Assembly: GCA_046154695.1 (NCBI GenBank)
Contig: JBJXFI010000096.1
Span: 1 to 8,393 of the forward strand
DNA length: 8,393 bases
Direction of reading: 5' to 3'
Source: DALYLB01 sp046154695
Lineage (GTDB): Bacteria > Acidobacteriota > Blastocatellia > RBC074
Both the position numbers and the translations under genes were made by a program. Position 1 is the stretch's first letter. Every line of letters begins with the position of its first letter. The notes beneath the pieces are model-generated. The model was not told where the DNA came from. It worked only from the letters and a program-made list of their open reading frames with translations, and did no database searches. Shown here piece by piece: positions 1-6,021 of the stretch.

Positions 1-102
1 CCCTCCGCCGCCCCTGTCGGGGCGCATTGTGTCTCACTTGTAATCACACCCGCCCGGCGCGCCCATGACCGCTCCCCGCGTGCGTATCCCGCGCGAATGG
101 GC

Positions 103-108
103 TACAAT
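103..108 (+). promoter_or_regulatory. Candidate -10 box (TACAAT) of the left operon
   Basis: TACAAT matches the sigma-70 -10 consensus at five of six positions. It lies 37 bases before the ATG at 146, which would leave a leader of about 30 bases. The matching -35 region (around 80-85, GTGCGT) is poor, so the call rests on the -10 box and its placement. If correct, it rules out the in-frame upstream ATG at 65, which would lie upstream of the transcription start. Confidence 0.4.
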
Positions 109-145
109 CCCGCTTCCTTCCCACAACGAAACACAGGGACGAAGA

Positions 146-364
146 ATGCAAGAGACCTCCTGCGCCTGCGACAAGTTTGAGCGGCTCGAAGGAGCGGCGA
201 CAACGGCCTATATCTCCCAGTTTCTCGATCGAGCGGAGAATGGCGAGGAGGCCGGGAGGACGCATTACTACTGCCGGCGCTGCGGCCGGCCCTGGGTGCG
301 TGTGGTGGAAGAGGGAAGCCGCAAGGCCTCGCTCTTCCGGCTCGAAACGGATGCCGAGGCGTAG
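146..364 (+). CDS. Small zinc-ribbon-like protein (72 aa), function unknown
   Basis: I do not recognise a named family. The 72-residue product has a CxC pair near its start (Cys6, Cys8, in CACDKF) and a CxxC pair later (Cys43, Cys46, in CRRCGRPW). Four cysteines in two knuckles about 35 residues apart suggest a structural zinc site. Tyr41-Tyr42 and Trp50 flank the second knuckle, as is common in zinc ribbons. There is no signal peptide or membrane segment, so it is probably cytoplasmic. An in-frame ATG at 65 would add 27 residues. I chose 146 because AGGGA at 135-139 sits six bases upstream, a -10-like box lies at 103-108, and the extra residues look like translated non-coding DNA. It is the first gene of a tight cluster, 14 bases before the next. 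Possible roles include a small nucleic-acid or protein-binding factor, but the sequence does not decide this. Confidence 0.72.
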   Translation: MQETSCACDKFERLEGAATTAYISQFLDRAENGEEAGRTHYYCRRCGRPWVRVVEEGSRKASLFRLETDAEA

Positions 365-378
365 GAGAAAGGAACTTC

Positions 379-603
379 ATGGCGCTCAAGACGAGGGAAA
401 ACCCCGAGACGGGAATCCTGGAAGTTCTCGTGAATGACGATTGGGTCGGCTTCGACGAATATCGGAAGGAGCAGATCGACGCCGCCTATCAGAACTCGAT
501 CCGGTTTCTGCGCGAGCGACTGGGCGAAGACGCCGCCCGCGAGATGATGCGGGAATCGAAGAACGAGACCTCCACCTCGGGCAACCCGGACAACCCGGAA
601 TAA
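379..603 (+). CDS. Conserved-looking small hypothetical protein (74 aa)
   Basis: No domain or function is recognised. The 74-residue product starts with a short beta-prone segment (residues 1-25, including GILEVLVNDDWVGFDEY). A predicted amphipathic helix follows from about residue 28 to 60 (YRKEQIDAAYQNSIRFLRERLGEDAAREMM). The tail is polar and likely disordered, rich in Asn, Ser, Thr and Pro. It has no cysteines, signal peptide or membrane segment, so it should be a soluble cytoplasmic protein. The ATG has AAGGA at 369-373, five bases upstream, and an additional AGGAG overlapping the previous stop region. The gaps are 14 bases from the zinc-ribbon gene and 25 bases to the esterase gene, so co-transcription and possibly coupled translation are likely. 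The ordered segment reads like a real protein and not a shadow frame. Confidence 0.7.
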   Translation: MALKTRENPETGILEVLVNDDWVGFDEYRKEQIDAAYQNSIRFLRERLGEDAAREMMRESKNETSTSGNPDNPE

Positions 604-628
604 CCGCGGAAACCAGACAGGGAAGATC

Positions 629-2683
629 ATGACCCCAATCCAATCCCAGCCTCCGGCGCGCCCGGTTCGAACGATGGGCGCGAATCTCAATCTCCTGTTT
701 CTCCTCCTGTCGCTCCTCGGGGTTTGGGGAGAGCGAATTCAGGCGCAGGCGATTCCCGCCGCCGACCGGCGAATGACCGAACTCCGGCATCTCGATCAGC
801 ACTACGAGTTCACCGGTTCTCCCGGCCGGGAGGGGTGGGAGCGCCGCGCGGAGCAACTCCGCGGGCAGATTCTCGCGAGCGCCGGGCTGCTGCCCATGCC
901 CGAGAAGACGCCGATCCGGGCGACGATCTTCGGCAGGCAGGACAAAGGCGATTACACGGTCGAGAAGGTCTATTTCGAAAGCTCGCCGGGATTCTATGTC
1001 ACCGGAAATCTCTATCGGCCGAAGACGGTGAACGGGAAGGCGCCGGCCGTGCTCTGCCCGCATGGCCACTGGACCTACGGCCGGCTCGAGAATCAGACGC
1101 TCAATTCGGGCCCCGCGCGCGCGGCCTCGTTCGCGCGGCAGGGATACGTGGCCTTCAGCTATGACATGGTGGGATACAACGACAGCGCGGCGATTTCGCA
1201 CCGGTTCGCGATCGGGCATCGCGAAAACATCGTGGATCGGAATGCGCTGTGGAGCGTCAACCTGCTGGGACTGCAGCTCTGGAACAGCATCCGATCGATC
1301 GACTTTCTGCTGACGCTGCCAGAGGTCGATCCGCGGCGCATCGCCTGCACCGGCGAATCGGGCGGCGGGACGCAGACCTTTCTCTTGATGGCCGTCGATC
1401 CGCGAATCGCGGTCGCCTCGCCGGTGAACATGGTCTCGTTCTATATGCAGGGCGGGAGCCTGTGCGAGAACGCGCCGAATCTGCGGATCGACACGAACAA
1501 CGTCGAGATCGCGTCGACCATGGCTCCGCGTCCGATGGTGATGATCTCCACCTCGGGGGATTGGACGAAACAGACGCTGACGGAGGAGCACCCGGCCGTG
1601 CGGAGCATCTACCGGCTTTTCGGCGCCGAGGACAAGCTTTCGGTCGCCCGCATGGACGCGCCGCACAATTACAATCAGGAGAGCCGCGAGACCGTCTACG
1701 GCTGGTTCGCCCACTGGATGCTCGGCCGCGCCGAGACCACGCCCATCAAGGAGCGCGGCTCGAACGTCTCGCCGATCACCGACCTGCTGGTCTTCTTCGG
1801 CCGCCCGCGCCCCGCGAACGAATTGAACGAGGAGCAGCTCGCGGACGCGCTCATCGCCGCCGCGCGCAAACAACTCGCCGAGGCGCAGCCGCGAACCGCC
1901 GCCGGGATTCCGGCCTATCGAGACCGGTTCGGCGCCACGCTGGCCAATTCCATCCTGGCGGAGTTTCCCGCCCCGGACGATGTGCTGTCGAGCAGTCCCG
2001 CAGCGGCGGCGGGCGGCTGGGAGGAGATGATCCTCTCGCGCAAGGGCCGGGGGGATCGGGTCGCCGTCTCGCTACATCAGTCCACAACAGCGAGATCCGA
2101 CGGCCCCGTGGCGCTCTTTATGTCTTCGGAAACGAGCGAGCCCGCCGTCGATGAAATCGCGCGCAAGCTCGCCGCCTCGCACCGGGCGGTCCTGCGCGTG
2201 GCCCCCTTCGCGGGCGGACGAAAGATTCCCGGGAACATCAACTTCTTCACGACCTACAACCGAACGGATGAGGCGAACCGCGTCCAGGACCTGCTCACGT
2301 CGCTGGCCTGGTTGAAGGCGCGGCACCCGAATGCGCGGGTCGATCTGGTGGGACACGGACGCGCCGGCCTGTGGGCGCTGCTCGCGCGGGCCTTCGCGCC
2401 GCGCATCGATCGGACGATCGTGGACGCCGCCGGATTCGATTCCGAGAGCGACGACGCGTTCTCGCGCTCGCTGCCCATCCCGGGACTTCGCCGCGCCGGC
2501 GACTTCACGACCGCCGTCACGATCGCTCCGCTCGCGCCGCTCTTCATCCATAACACCGGCGCGCGCTTTCGCGCCGATCGAATCGCCGACATCTACCGGC
2601 GGCTGGGCCGCGCCGAAGACTTTCAATCCCAGGCCGCCGAGGCCTCAACCTCAGAGATCCTCAGACGGACATCATCAAAATAG
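629..2683 (+). CDS. Exported alpha/beta-hydrolase, acetylxylan-esterase-like, with degenerate second hydrolase-like half
   Basis: Predicted secreted or periplasmic serine esterase of 684 residues. An N-terminal signal peptide is visible: basic residues 11-14, a hydrophobic core at about 20-34, and an AQA cleavage site after residue 41. The catalytic domain (about 95-365) resembles acetylxylan esterase/dienelactone-hydrolase-type folds. It has a CPHGHW segment (143-148) after the first core strand, the nucleophile elbow GESGGG with Ser244, a likely acid at Asp311 (STSGDWTK) and a likely catalytic His346 (DAPHNYN). Residues about 475-640 look like a second core with an LVGHGRAG turn at 573-580 where the nucleophile serine is absent. 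The substrate is probably an ester on carbohydrate, such as acetyl-xylan, but peptidase or glucuronoyl-esterase-like activity is not excluded. ATG 629 has AGGGA at 619-623. ATG 674 (residue 16) lacks a ribosome site. Third gene of the left operon. Confidence 0.85.
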   Translation: MTPIQSQPPARPVRTMGANLNLLFLLLSLLGVWGERIQAQAIPAADRRMTELRHLDQHYEFTGSPGREGWERRAEQLRGQILASAGLLPMPEKTPIRATIFGRQDKGDYTVEKVYFESSPGFYVTGNLYRPKTVNGKAPAVLCPHGHWTYGRLENQTLNSGPARAASFARQGYVAFSYDMVGYNDSAAISHRFAIGHRENIVDRNALWSVNLLGLQLWNSIRSIDFLLTLPEVDPRRIACTGESGGGTQTFLLMAVDPRIAVASPVNMVSFYMQGGSLCENAPNLRIDTNNVEIASTMAPRPMVMISTSGDWTKQTLTEEHPAVRSIYRLFGAEDKLSVARMDAPHNYNQESRETVYGWFAHWMLGRAETTPIKERGSNVSPITDLLVFFGRPRPANELNEEQLADALIAAARKQLAEAQPRTAAGIPAYRDRFGATLANSILAEFPAPDDVLSSSPAAAAGGWEEMILSRKGRGDRVAVSLHQSTTARSDGPVALFMSSETSEPAVDEIARKLAASHRAVLRVAPFAGGRKIPGNINFFTTYNRTDEANRVQDLLTSLAWLKARHPNARVDLVGHGRAGLWALLARAFAPRIDRTIVDAAGFDSESDDAFSRSLPIPGLRRAGDFTTAVTIAPLAPLFIHNTGARFRADRIADIYRRLGRAEDFQSQAAEASTSEILRRTSSK

Positions 2684-2701
2684 AGAGAAGGAAGAGTTCG
2701 A

Positions 2702-2968
2702 ATGCCTGACAACCAAACCCAAGTCACCAATTCGCAGACACTGGTCATCAATGCCGAAGATTTCTCGTTCGAACCACTCGAACAGCACAACGGCATGGCC
2801 ACCGTCCTGAAATTCAAACTGGAGAACCCGAGCGTCATTCCTGGCGACGTGCTCCTCATCCTCGCCGGAGAAGAGGTCCAGTTCCACGGCCTCATCGGCC
2901 GCGTCGAGGACGGATGGGCGACCGCCTCCGATCGCAACGGCTCGATGCTCTCCGCCCTCGTGCATTGA
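2702..2968 (+). CDS. Small hypothetical protein (88 aa), beta-rich
   Basis: No family is recognised. The 88-residue acidic product has alternating hydrophobic stretches that suggest a compact beta-rich fold: TLVINAEDFSFEPL (13-26), MATVLKFKLEN (32-42), DVLLILAG (49-56) and VQFHGLIGRVEDGWATA (59-75). It has no cysteines, signal peptide or transmembrane helix. The pattern loosely recalls small beta-barrel or PilZ-like proteins, but no diagnostic motif (such as RxxxR) is present, so that is not claimed. ATG 2702 has AAGGA at 2688-2692, nine bases upstream, and the gene begins 18 bases after the esterase stop, so it is probably the last gene of that operon. A strong palindrome begins seven bases after its stop codon and could end the transcript or stabilise its 3' end. 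The cytoplasmic prediction contrasts with the exported esterase, so a direct partnership is not obvious. Confidence 0.7.
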   Translation: MPDNQTQVTNSQTLVINAEDFSFEPLEQHNGMATVLKFKLENPSVIPGDVLLILAGEEVQFHGLIGRVEDGWATASDRNGSMLSALVH

Positions 2969-2974
2969 ACCGGC

Positions 2975-3064
2975 TTTCCCCGTTTGATGCCTCATTTCCC
3001 ATCCCCCATCGTTCGTAGGGCGCGAAACGATGCCGGATGAGAAATGAGGCATCAAACGGGGAAA
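2975..3064. repeat. 90-base near-perfect palindrome (24-bp perfect outer arms)
   Basis: Outer arms 2975-2998 and 3041-3064 are perfect inverted copies over 24 bases. Without any bulge the pairing continues inward (3000-3004 with 3035-3039, and 3007-3013 with 3026-3032). That makes 36 of 39 positions paired, with mismatches only at 2999/3040, 3005/3034 and 3006/3033, around a 12-base loop (3014-3025). It begins seven bases after the stop codon at 2968. It could act as a terminator or 3' mRNA stabiliser, but no T-run follows the right arm, so a classical intrinsic terminator is doubtful. The size and symmetry also fit a REP/MITE-like mobile palindrome. No transposase or clear target-site duplication is visible. 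Confidence 0.85.
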
Positions 3065-3098
3065 CTTGAGTATCTCTCAATCCCTCATGACATATGCG

Positions 3099-3127
3099 TT
3101 GACAAACGATGGGGGCTATTGTAAGAA
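3099..3127 (+). promoter_or_regulatory. Weak sigma-70-like promoter (TTGACA, 17-base spacer, TAAGAA)
   Basis: A perfect TTGACA hexamer at 3099-3104 is followed after 17 bases by TAAGAA (3122-3127), which matches the -10 consensus at only three of six positions. The next gene on this strand starts about 470 bases later, so if active it would give a long leader or a non-coding transcript. The spacer holds an 11-base inverted copy of the inner arm of the 2975-3064 palindrome (3105-3115 against 3003-3013), which may be chance. Confidence 0.25.
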
Positions 3128-3328
3128 ACTTGTGGCCGAAACAATCGATTTTCACCCGGTAAACTAGAGGCCTCCCTCACGGCCTTCCGGGAGTGAAATT
3201 TCAATCACGCGTCATCGAACACCCCACACGGACAGACATCTCCGATGACAAGGGCCGCCGGAAAGAGACGTCGGAGCCTGCCAATTCGTGTTTCCAATAT
3301 CAAAACATGCAATTGGGACAGGCGGAAC

Positions 3329-3405
3329 GAACCAAGAAGCAGGCGAAGAAAGACGCGAAATAGAGGGAAAAACGCATCTTCGCGCCCTTCGCGTCTTCGT
3401 GGTTC
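3329..3405. repeat. Imperfect palindrome of 'cttcgcg/cttcgtgg' words (REP-like)
   Basis: The right half (about 3376-3405) is built from near-repeats of TTCGCG and ends in CTTCGTGGTTC. The left half (3329-3360) is its imperfect inverse, starting GAACCAAGAAG, with one mismatch over 11 bases against 3395-3405. GAAG/GCGAAG words inside the left half pair with the right half if a one-base shift is allowed. The loop is an A-rich stretch around 3361-3375. From memory, similar 'cttcgcg...cttcgtggtt' intergenic repeats recur in many environmental bacterial genomes, so this is probably one copy of a dispersed family. Its position about 200 bases before the kinase gives no clear function. Confidence 0.55.
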
Positions 3406-3588
3406 CCCTCGCTTCTTCCCATACAAGCAAGTGCAATTTGCTCTGAATTCCATCACGCGTGTTTCAGCAGCGCGTCTTCCCTGCCGCGGATCAGACACTG
3501 AATTTCGCCCCGCCCTATCGTGGTGACGCCGGGCGGAGCCGACATCCGCGCCGGAACATATCGAGGTTCGCCGGAGGGACCCTTGTAG

Positions 3589-3594
3589 AAGGAG
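3589..3594 (+). promoter_or_regulatory. Shine-Dalgarno AAGGAG selecting the GTG start of the kinase
   Basis: A strong AAGGAG lies ten bases before GTG 3605 and 19 bases before the alternative ATG 3614. The spacing favours the GTG start, though only three residues differ between the two. Confidence 0.6.
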
Positions 3595-3604
3595 CGGTAT
3601 TGAC

Positions 3605-5809
3605 GTGGACTGGATGACACAAAAACAGACGTGGATTCTCATCATGACGGCGACCCTCACGTCTTTGCTGACGTTATCGATCCTCGTCCCACGGGAGCAG
3701 CAGGTCTATCTGTTTTACGGGGTCTGCGCGTGCCTGCTGACCTCCTCGATCGCGATCTTGTACCGGCGGCAGATAAAGCGCATGCGGGCGCAGAAGCGAT
3801 GGCTGGAAATCCTCATCAGGCAGCGGACGAGGTCCATGTACGCCCAGCAAACGTTTATGCGCAATGTGATCGACCTCAATCCGAACTTCATCTACGCGAA
3901 GGACCGGCAGGGGCGATTCACGCTGGCCAATCAGGCGGTGGCGCAGGCCTATGGCACAAGCGCGCGGGAGATGCTGGGAAAGACGGAAGACGATTTCGAA
4001 TTTCGGAGAGAGGCCGCGGCGAAATCGTGGCAGGCGGAGCTGCATGTGCTCAACACCGATGTCGAGAAGTTCAGCCCCGAAGAGATATTCGTCGACCGGG
4101 AAGGCGAGCGCCGCTGGATGCAGGTGACCCGGATCCCGATCCTGGGAGAGGATGGCGCCACCAATCAGGTCCTTTCCGTGGCCACCGACATTACGCACCA
4201 GAAGAGGGTAGCGATGGAGATGCAGCGCGCGAAGGAGGCGGCCGAGGCCGCGACCCAGTCCAAGAGCGATTTCCTGGCCAACATGTCCCACGAAATTCGC
4301 ACGCCGATGAACGCCGTCATCGGGATGACGGGCCTGCTGCTCGACACCGAGCTCGGCGACGAGCAGCGTGAGTTCGTCGAGATCGTTCGGACGAGCGGCG
4401 ATTCCCTGCTGACGATCATCAACTACATTCTCGATTTCTCGAAGATCGAAAGCGGCCGGCTCGACCTGGAACAGCAGGCCTTCAGCCTCGGGAACTGCAT
4501 CGAGGAGGCGCTCGATCTTTTATCCACGCGAGCGCTCGAGAAGCAGATCGAGCTCGCCTATCTGATCGAGGAGGCGACCCCGCACGACATCATCGGAGAC
4601 ATCACGCGGCTGCGCCAGATTCTCGTCAATCTGGTCGGGAATGCCATCAAGTTCACCCACGAGGGCGAGGTCATCGTCTCGGTGACATCGCGCCTGGTCG
4701 ATGACGGAGCCTTCGAACTGCAGTTCGCCGTTCGGGATACGGGCATCGGCATCCCGCAGGATCGGATGGATCGCCTCTTCAAATCGTTCAGTCAGGTGGA
4801 CTCTTCGACAACGCGGCAGTTCGGCGGTACGGGCCTGGGCCTTGCGATCAGCAAGCGGCTGAGCGAGATGATGGGGGGGACGATGTGGGTCGAAAGCCGC
4901 GTGGGAGAGGGATCGACCTTCTTTTTCACGATCCTGGCCTCCGCCGCGCCGAGGCGCGAACTCGTGCACCTGCAGGGCGAGCAGCCGGATTTGATCGGGA
5001 AACGGGTGCTCCTCGTGGACGACAATGAAACCAACCGGCGAATCCTGATGCTGCAGACACGGGGATGGGGAATGATTCCCGAAGCGGTCGCGAGCGGGGC
5101 CGAGGCCCTCGATCGGCTCCGGCGCGAGCCGGCATTCGATCTCGCGATTCTGGATATGCATATGCCCGAGATGGACGGCGCGATGCTCTCGGTGGAGATC
5201 CGCCGGCTCACGGGCATCCATCAACCGCCGCTCGTCCTGCTCACCTCGCTCGCAACCAGCAGCCGGCAGATTCGCGAGCGGTATAACACGCCCGATTTTG
5301 CCGCCTTTCTCACGAAACCGGTCAAGCCCTCGCTGCTCTATGACGCGCTCCTCGGCATCCTGAGCCGCCAGGCGGCGCGGGTGGTCGTTCATGCGCCCGC
5401 CGTGAAACGCGAGCCGGAGATGGCCCGGCGAATCCCCATGCGAATCCTGCTGGTCGAGGATAATGTGATCAATCAGAAGGTGGCGGTGCGCCTCTTCGAC
5501 CGGCTCGGGTATCGCGTGGACATCGCGGGAAACGGCGTCGAAGCCATCGACGCGCTCCGGCGGCAGCCCTACGACACGGTCTTTATGGATGTCCATATGC
5601 CCGAGATGGACGGGCTCGAAGCCACCCGGCGAATCTGCGCCGAATGGCCCTTGGATCGGCCCCGCATCATCGCCATGACCGCAAACGCAATGAAGGAGGA
5701 TCGCGAGGAGTGCATGGCCGCGGGGATGGACGATTTTGTAAGCAAGCCCGTCCGCGTTGAGGAACTTTGCAACGCCATCGAACGATGCGGCCTCGCGACT
5801 TTGATCTGA
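3605..5809 (+). CDS. Hybrid sensor histidine kinase (2 TM, PAS, HisKA, HATPase, REC, REC)
   Basis: A 734-residue inner-membrane phosphorelay kinase. Two hydrophobic helices (about 9-28 and 34-53) are joined by only a few residues, so there is almost no external sensor loop. A coiled linker leads to a PAS/PAC domain (about 85-198; NPNFIYAKDRQGRF, then WMQVTRIPI), the probable signal input. HisKA follows with H-box SHEIRTP (phosphorylated His229), then HATPase_c with N-box Asn346, DTGIGIP (378-384) and GGTGLGL (407-413). The first receiver (about 466-588) has Asp472/473, phosphoacceptor Asp517, Thr547 and Lys571. The second (about 612-730) has Glu618/Asp619, phosphoacceptor Asp662, Thr692 and Lys714. 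All catalytic residues look intact. There is no HPt domain, so onward transfer needs a separate HPt protein or a direct output. No partner regulator lies in the window, and the signal and target are unknown. Confidence 0.95.
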   Translation: MDWMTQKQTWILIMTATLTSLLTLSILVPREQQVYLFYGVCACLLTSSIAILYRRQIKRMRAQKRWLEILIRQRTRSMYAQQTFMRNVIDLNPNFIYAKDRQGRFTLANQAVAQAYGTSAREMLGKTEDDFEFRREAAAKSWQAELHVLNTDVEKFSPEEIFVDREGERRWMQVTRIPILGEDGATNQVLSVATDITHQKRVAMEMQRAKEAAEAATQSKSDFLANMSHEIRTPMNAVIGMTGLLLDTELGDEQREFVEIVRTSGDSLLTIINYILDFSKIESGRLDLEQQAFSLGNCIEEALDLLSTRALEKQIELAYLIEEATPHDIIGDITRLRQILVNLVGNAIKFTHEGEVIVSVTSRLVDDGAFELQFAVRDTGIGIPQDRMDRLFKSFSQVDSSTTRQFGGTGLGLAISKRLSEMMGGTMWVESRVGEGSTFFFTILASAAPRRELVHLQGEQPDLIGKRVLLVDDNETNRRILMLQTRGWGMIPEAVASGAEALDRLRREPAFDLAILDMHMPEMDGAMLSVEIRRLTGIHQPPLVLLTSLATSSRQIRERYNTPDFAAFLTKPVKPSLLYDALLGILSRQAARVVVHAPAVKREPEMARRIPMRILLVEDNVINQKVAVRLFDRLGYRVDIAGNGVEAIDALRRQPYDTVFMDVHMPEMDGLEATRRICAEWPLDRPRIIAMTANAMKEDREECMAAGMDDFVSKPVRVEELCNAIERCGLATLI

Positions 5810-5855
5810 GAATTCAGCGGTGGCGCCACTCAGAAGTAAGCCCCCCAAGCAGAGA

Positions 5856-5972
5856 GAGAAAAGAACAACGGAACAAACGGAAATAACGGAAAAAACAGAA
5901 TCAACCAATGCATTCATTCTCAGGTTCCGTTTGTTCCGTCTTTTCCGTGTGTTCCGTTATCTCCTCTTTCTC
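5856..5972. repeat. Palindrome of repeated 'acggaa/ttccgt' words between convergent genes
   Basis: The left arm (about 5856-5900) carries several ACGGAA-type words spaced by A-rich DNA. The right arm (about 5924-5972) carries the inverse TTCCGT words and ends in CTCTTTCTC, which mirrors the GAGAAAAG start of the left arm. The loop is about 23 bases (5901-5923). The periodic words allow several pairing registers, and one clear core is GTTCCG/CGGAAC. It lies between the stop codons of the kinase (5809, +) and the glycosyltransferase (6022, -), where a bidirectional terminator would be expected. Similar 'ttccgtttgttccg' repeats are, from memory, dispersed in other genomes, so a REP-like origin is also possible. 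Confidence 0.6.
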
Positions 5973-6021
5973 AATGACCGGGCGGATGACTTATAAAGTG
6001 CTCCACGATTTACCCGCAGCC

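Larger units (their letters stand above)
2969..3604. other. 636-base intergenic region with two palindromic elements and no credible gene
   Basis: This stretch separates the left operon from the kinase gene. It contains the 90-base palindrome at 2975-3064, a TTGACA-like site at 3099, small symmetric words (for example TGAAATTTCA at 3194-3203) and a second imperfect palindrome at 3329-3405. Open frames here are short, arginine- or serine-rich and run through the palindromes, so I do not call them genes. Local base composition is visibly lower in GC between about 3065 and 3165 than in the flanking genes, as expected for non-coding or regulatory DNA. Confidence 0.75.

Noticed and set aside
65..145. 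In-frame upstream ATG extending the zinc-ribbon gene by 27 codons
   Set aside because: No good ribosome site precedes it, a -10-like box lies downstream of it at 103-108, and ATG 146 has AGGGA at proper spacing.
386..1873. Long minus-strand open frame (495 codons) opposite the esterase gene
   Set aside because: The product is an Arg/His/Pro-rich low-complexity sequence with no domain, and it lies antisense to a well-supported gene. High GC makes such shadow frames common.
1249..2154. Plus-strand 301-codon frame inside the esterase gene
   Set aside because: It is a frame-shifted shadow of the esterase, rich in Arg, Gly and Ala, with no motif.
3172..3249. Short inverted repeats (3172-3176 with 3189-3193, and 3211-3217 with 3243-3249)
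   Set aside because: Stems of five to seven bases with long loops are expected by chance in GC-rich DNA.
3329..3405. Possible CRISPR or tandem array from the iterated words
   Set aside because: The words are contiguous, imperfect and in inverted halves. There are no unique spacers of regular length and no cas genes.
3245..3526. 93-codon plus-strand frame in the large intergenic gap
   Set aside because: It is Arg/Ser-rich, runs through the imperfect palindrome at 3329-3405, and lacks a convincing ribosome site or domain.
4520..5917. Minus-strand 465-codon frame opposite the kinase
   Set aside because: It is antisense to an intact kinase and has no recognisable domain. It also runs into the 5856-5972 palindrome.
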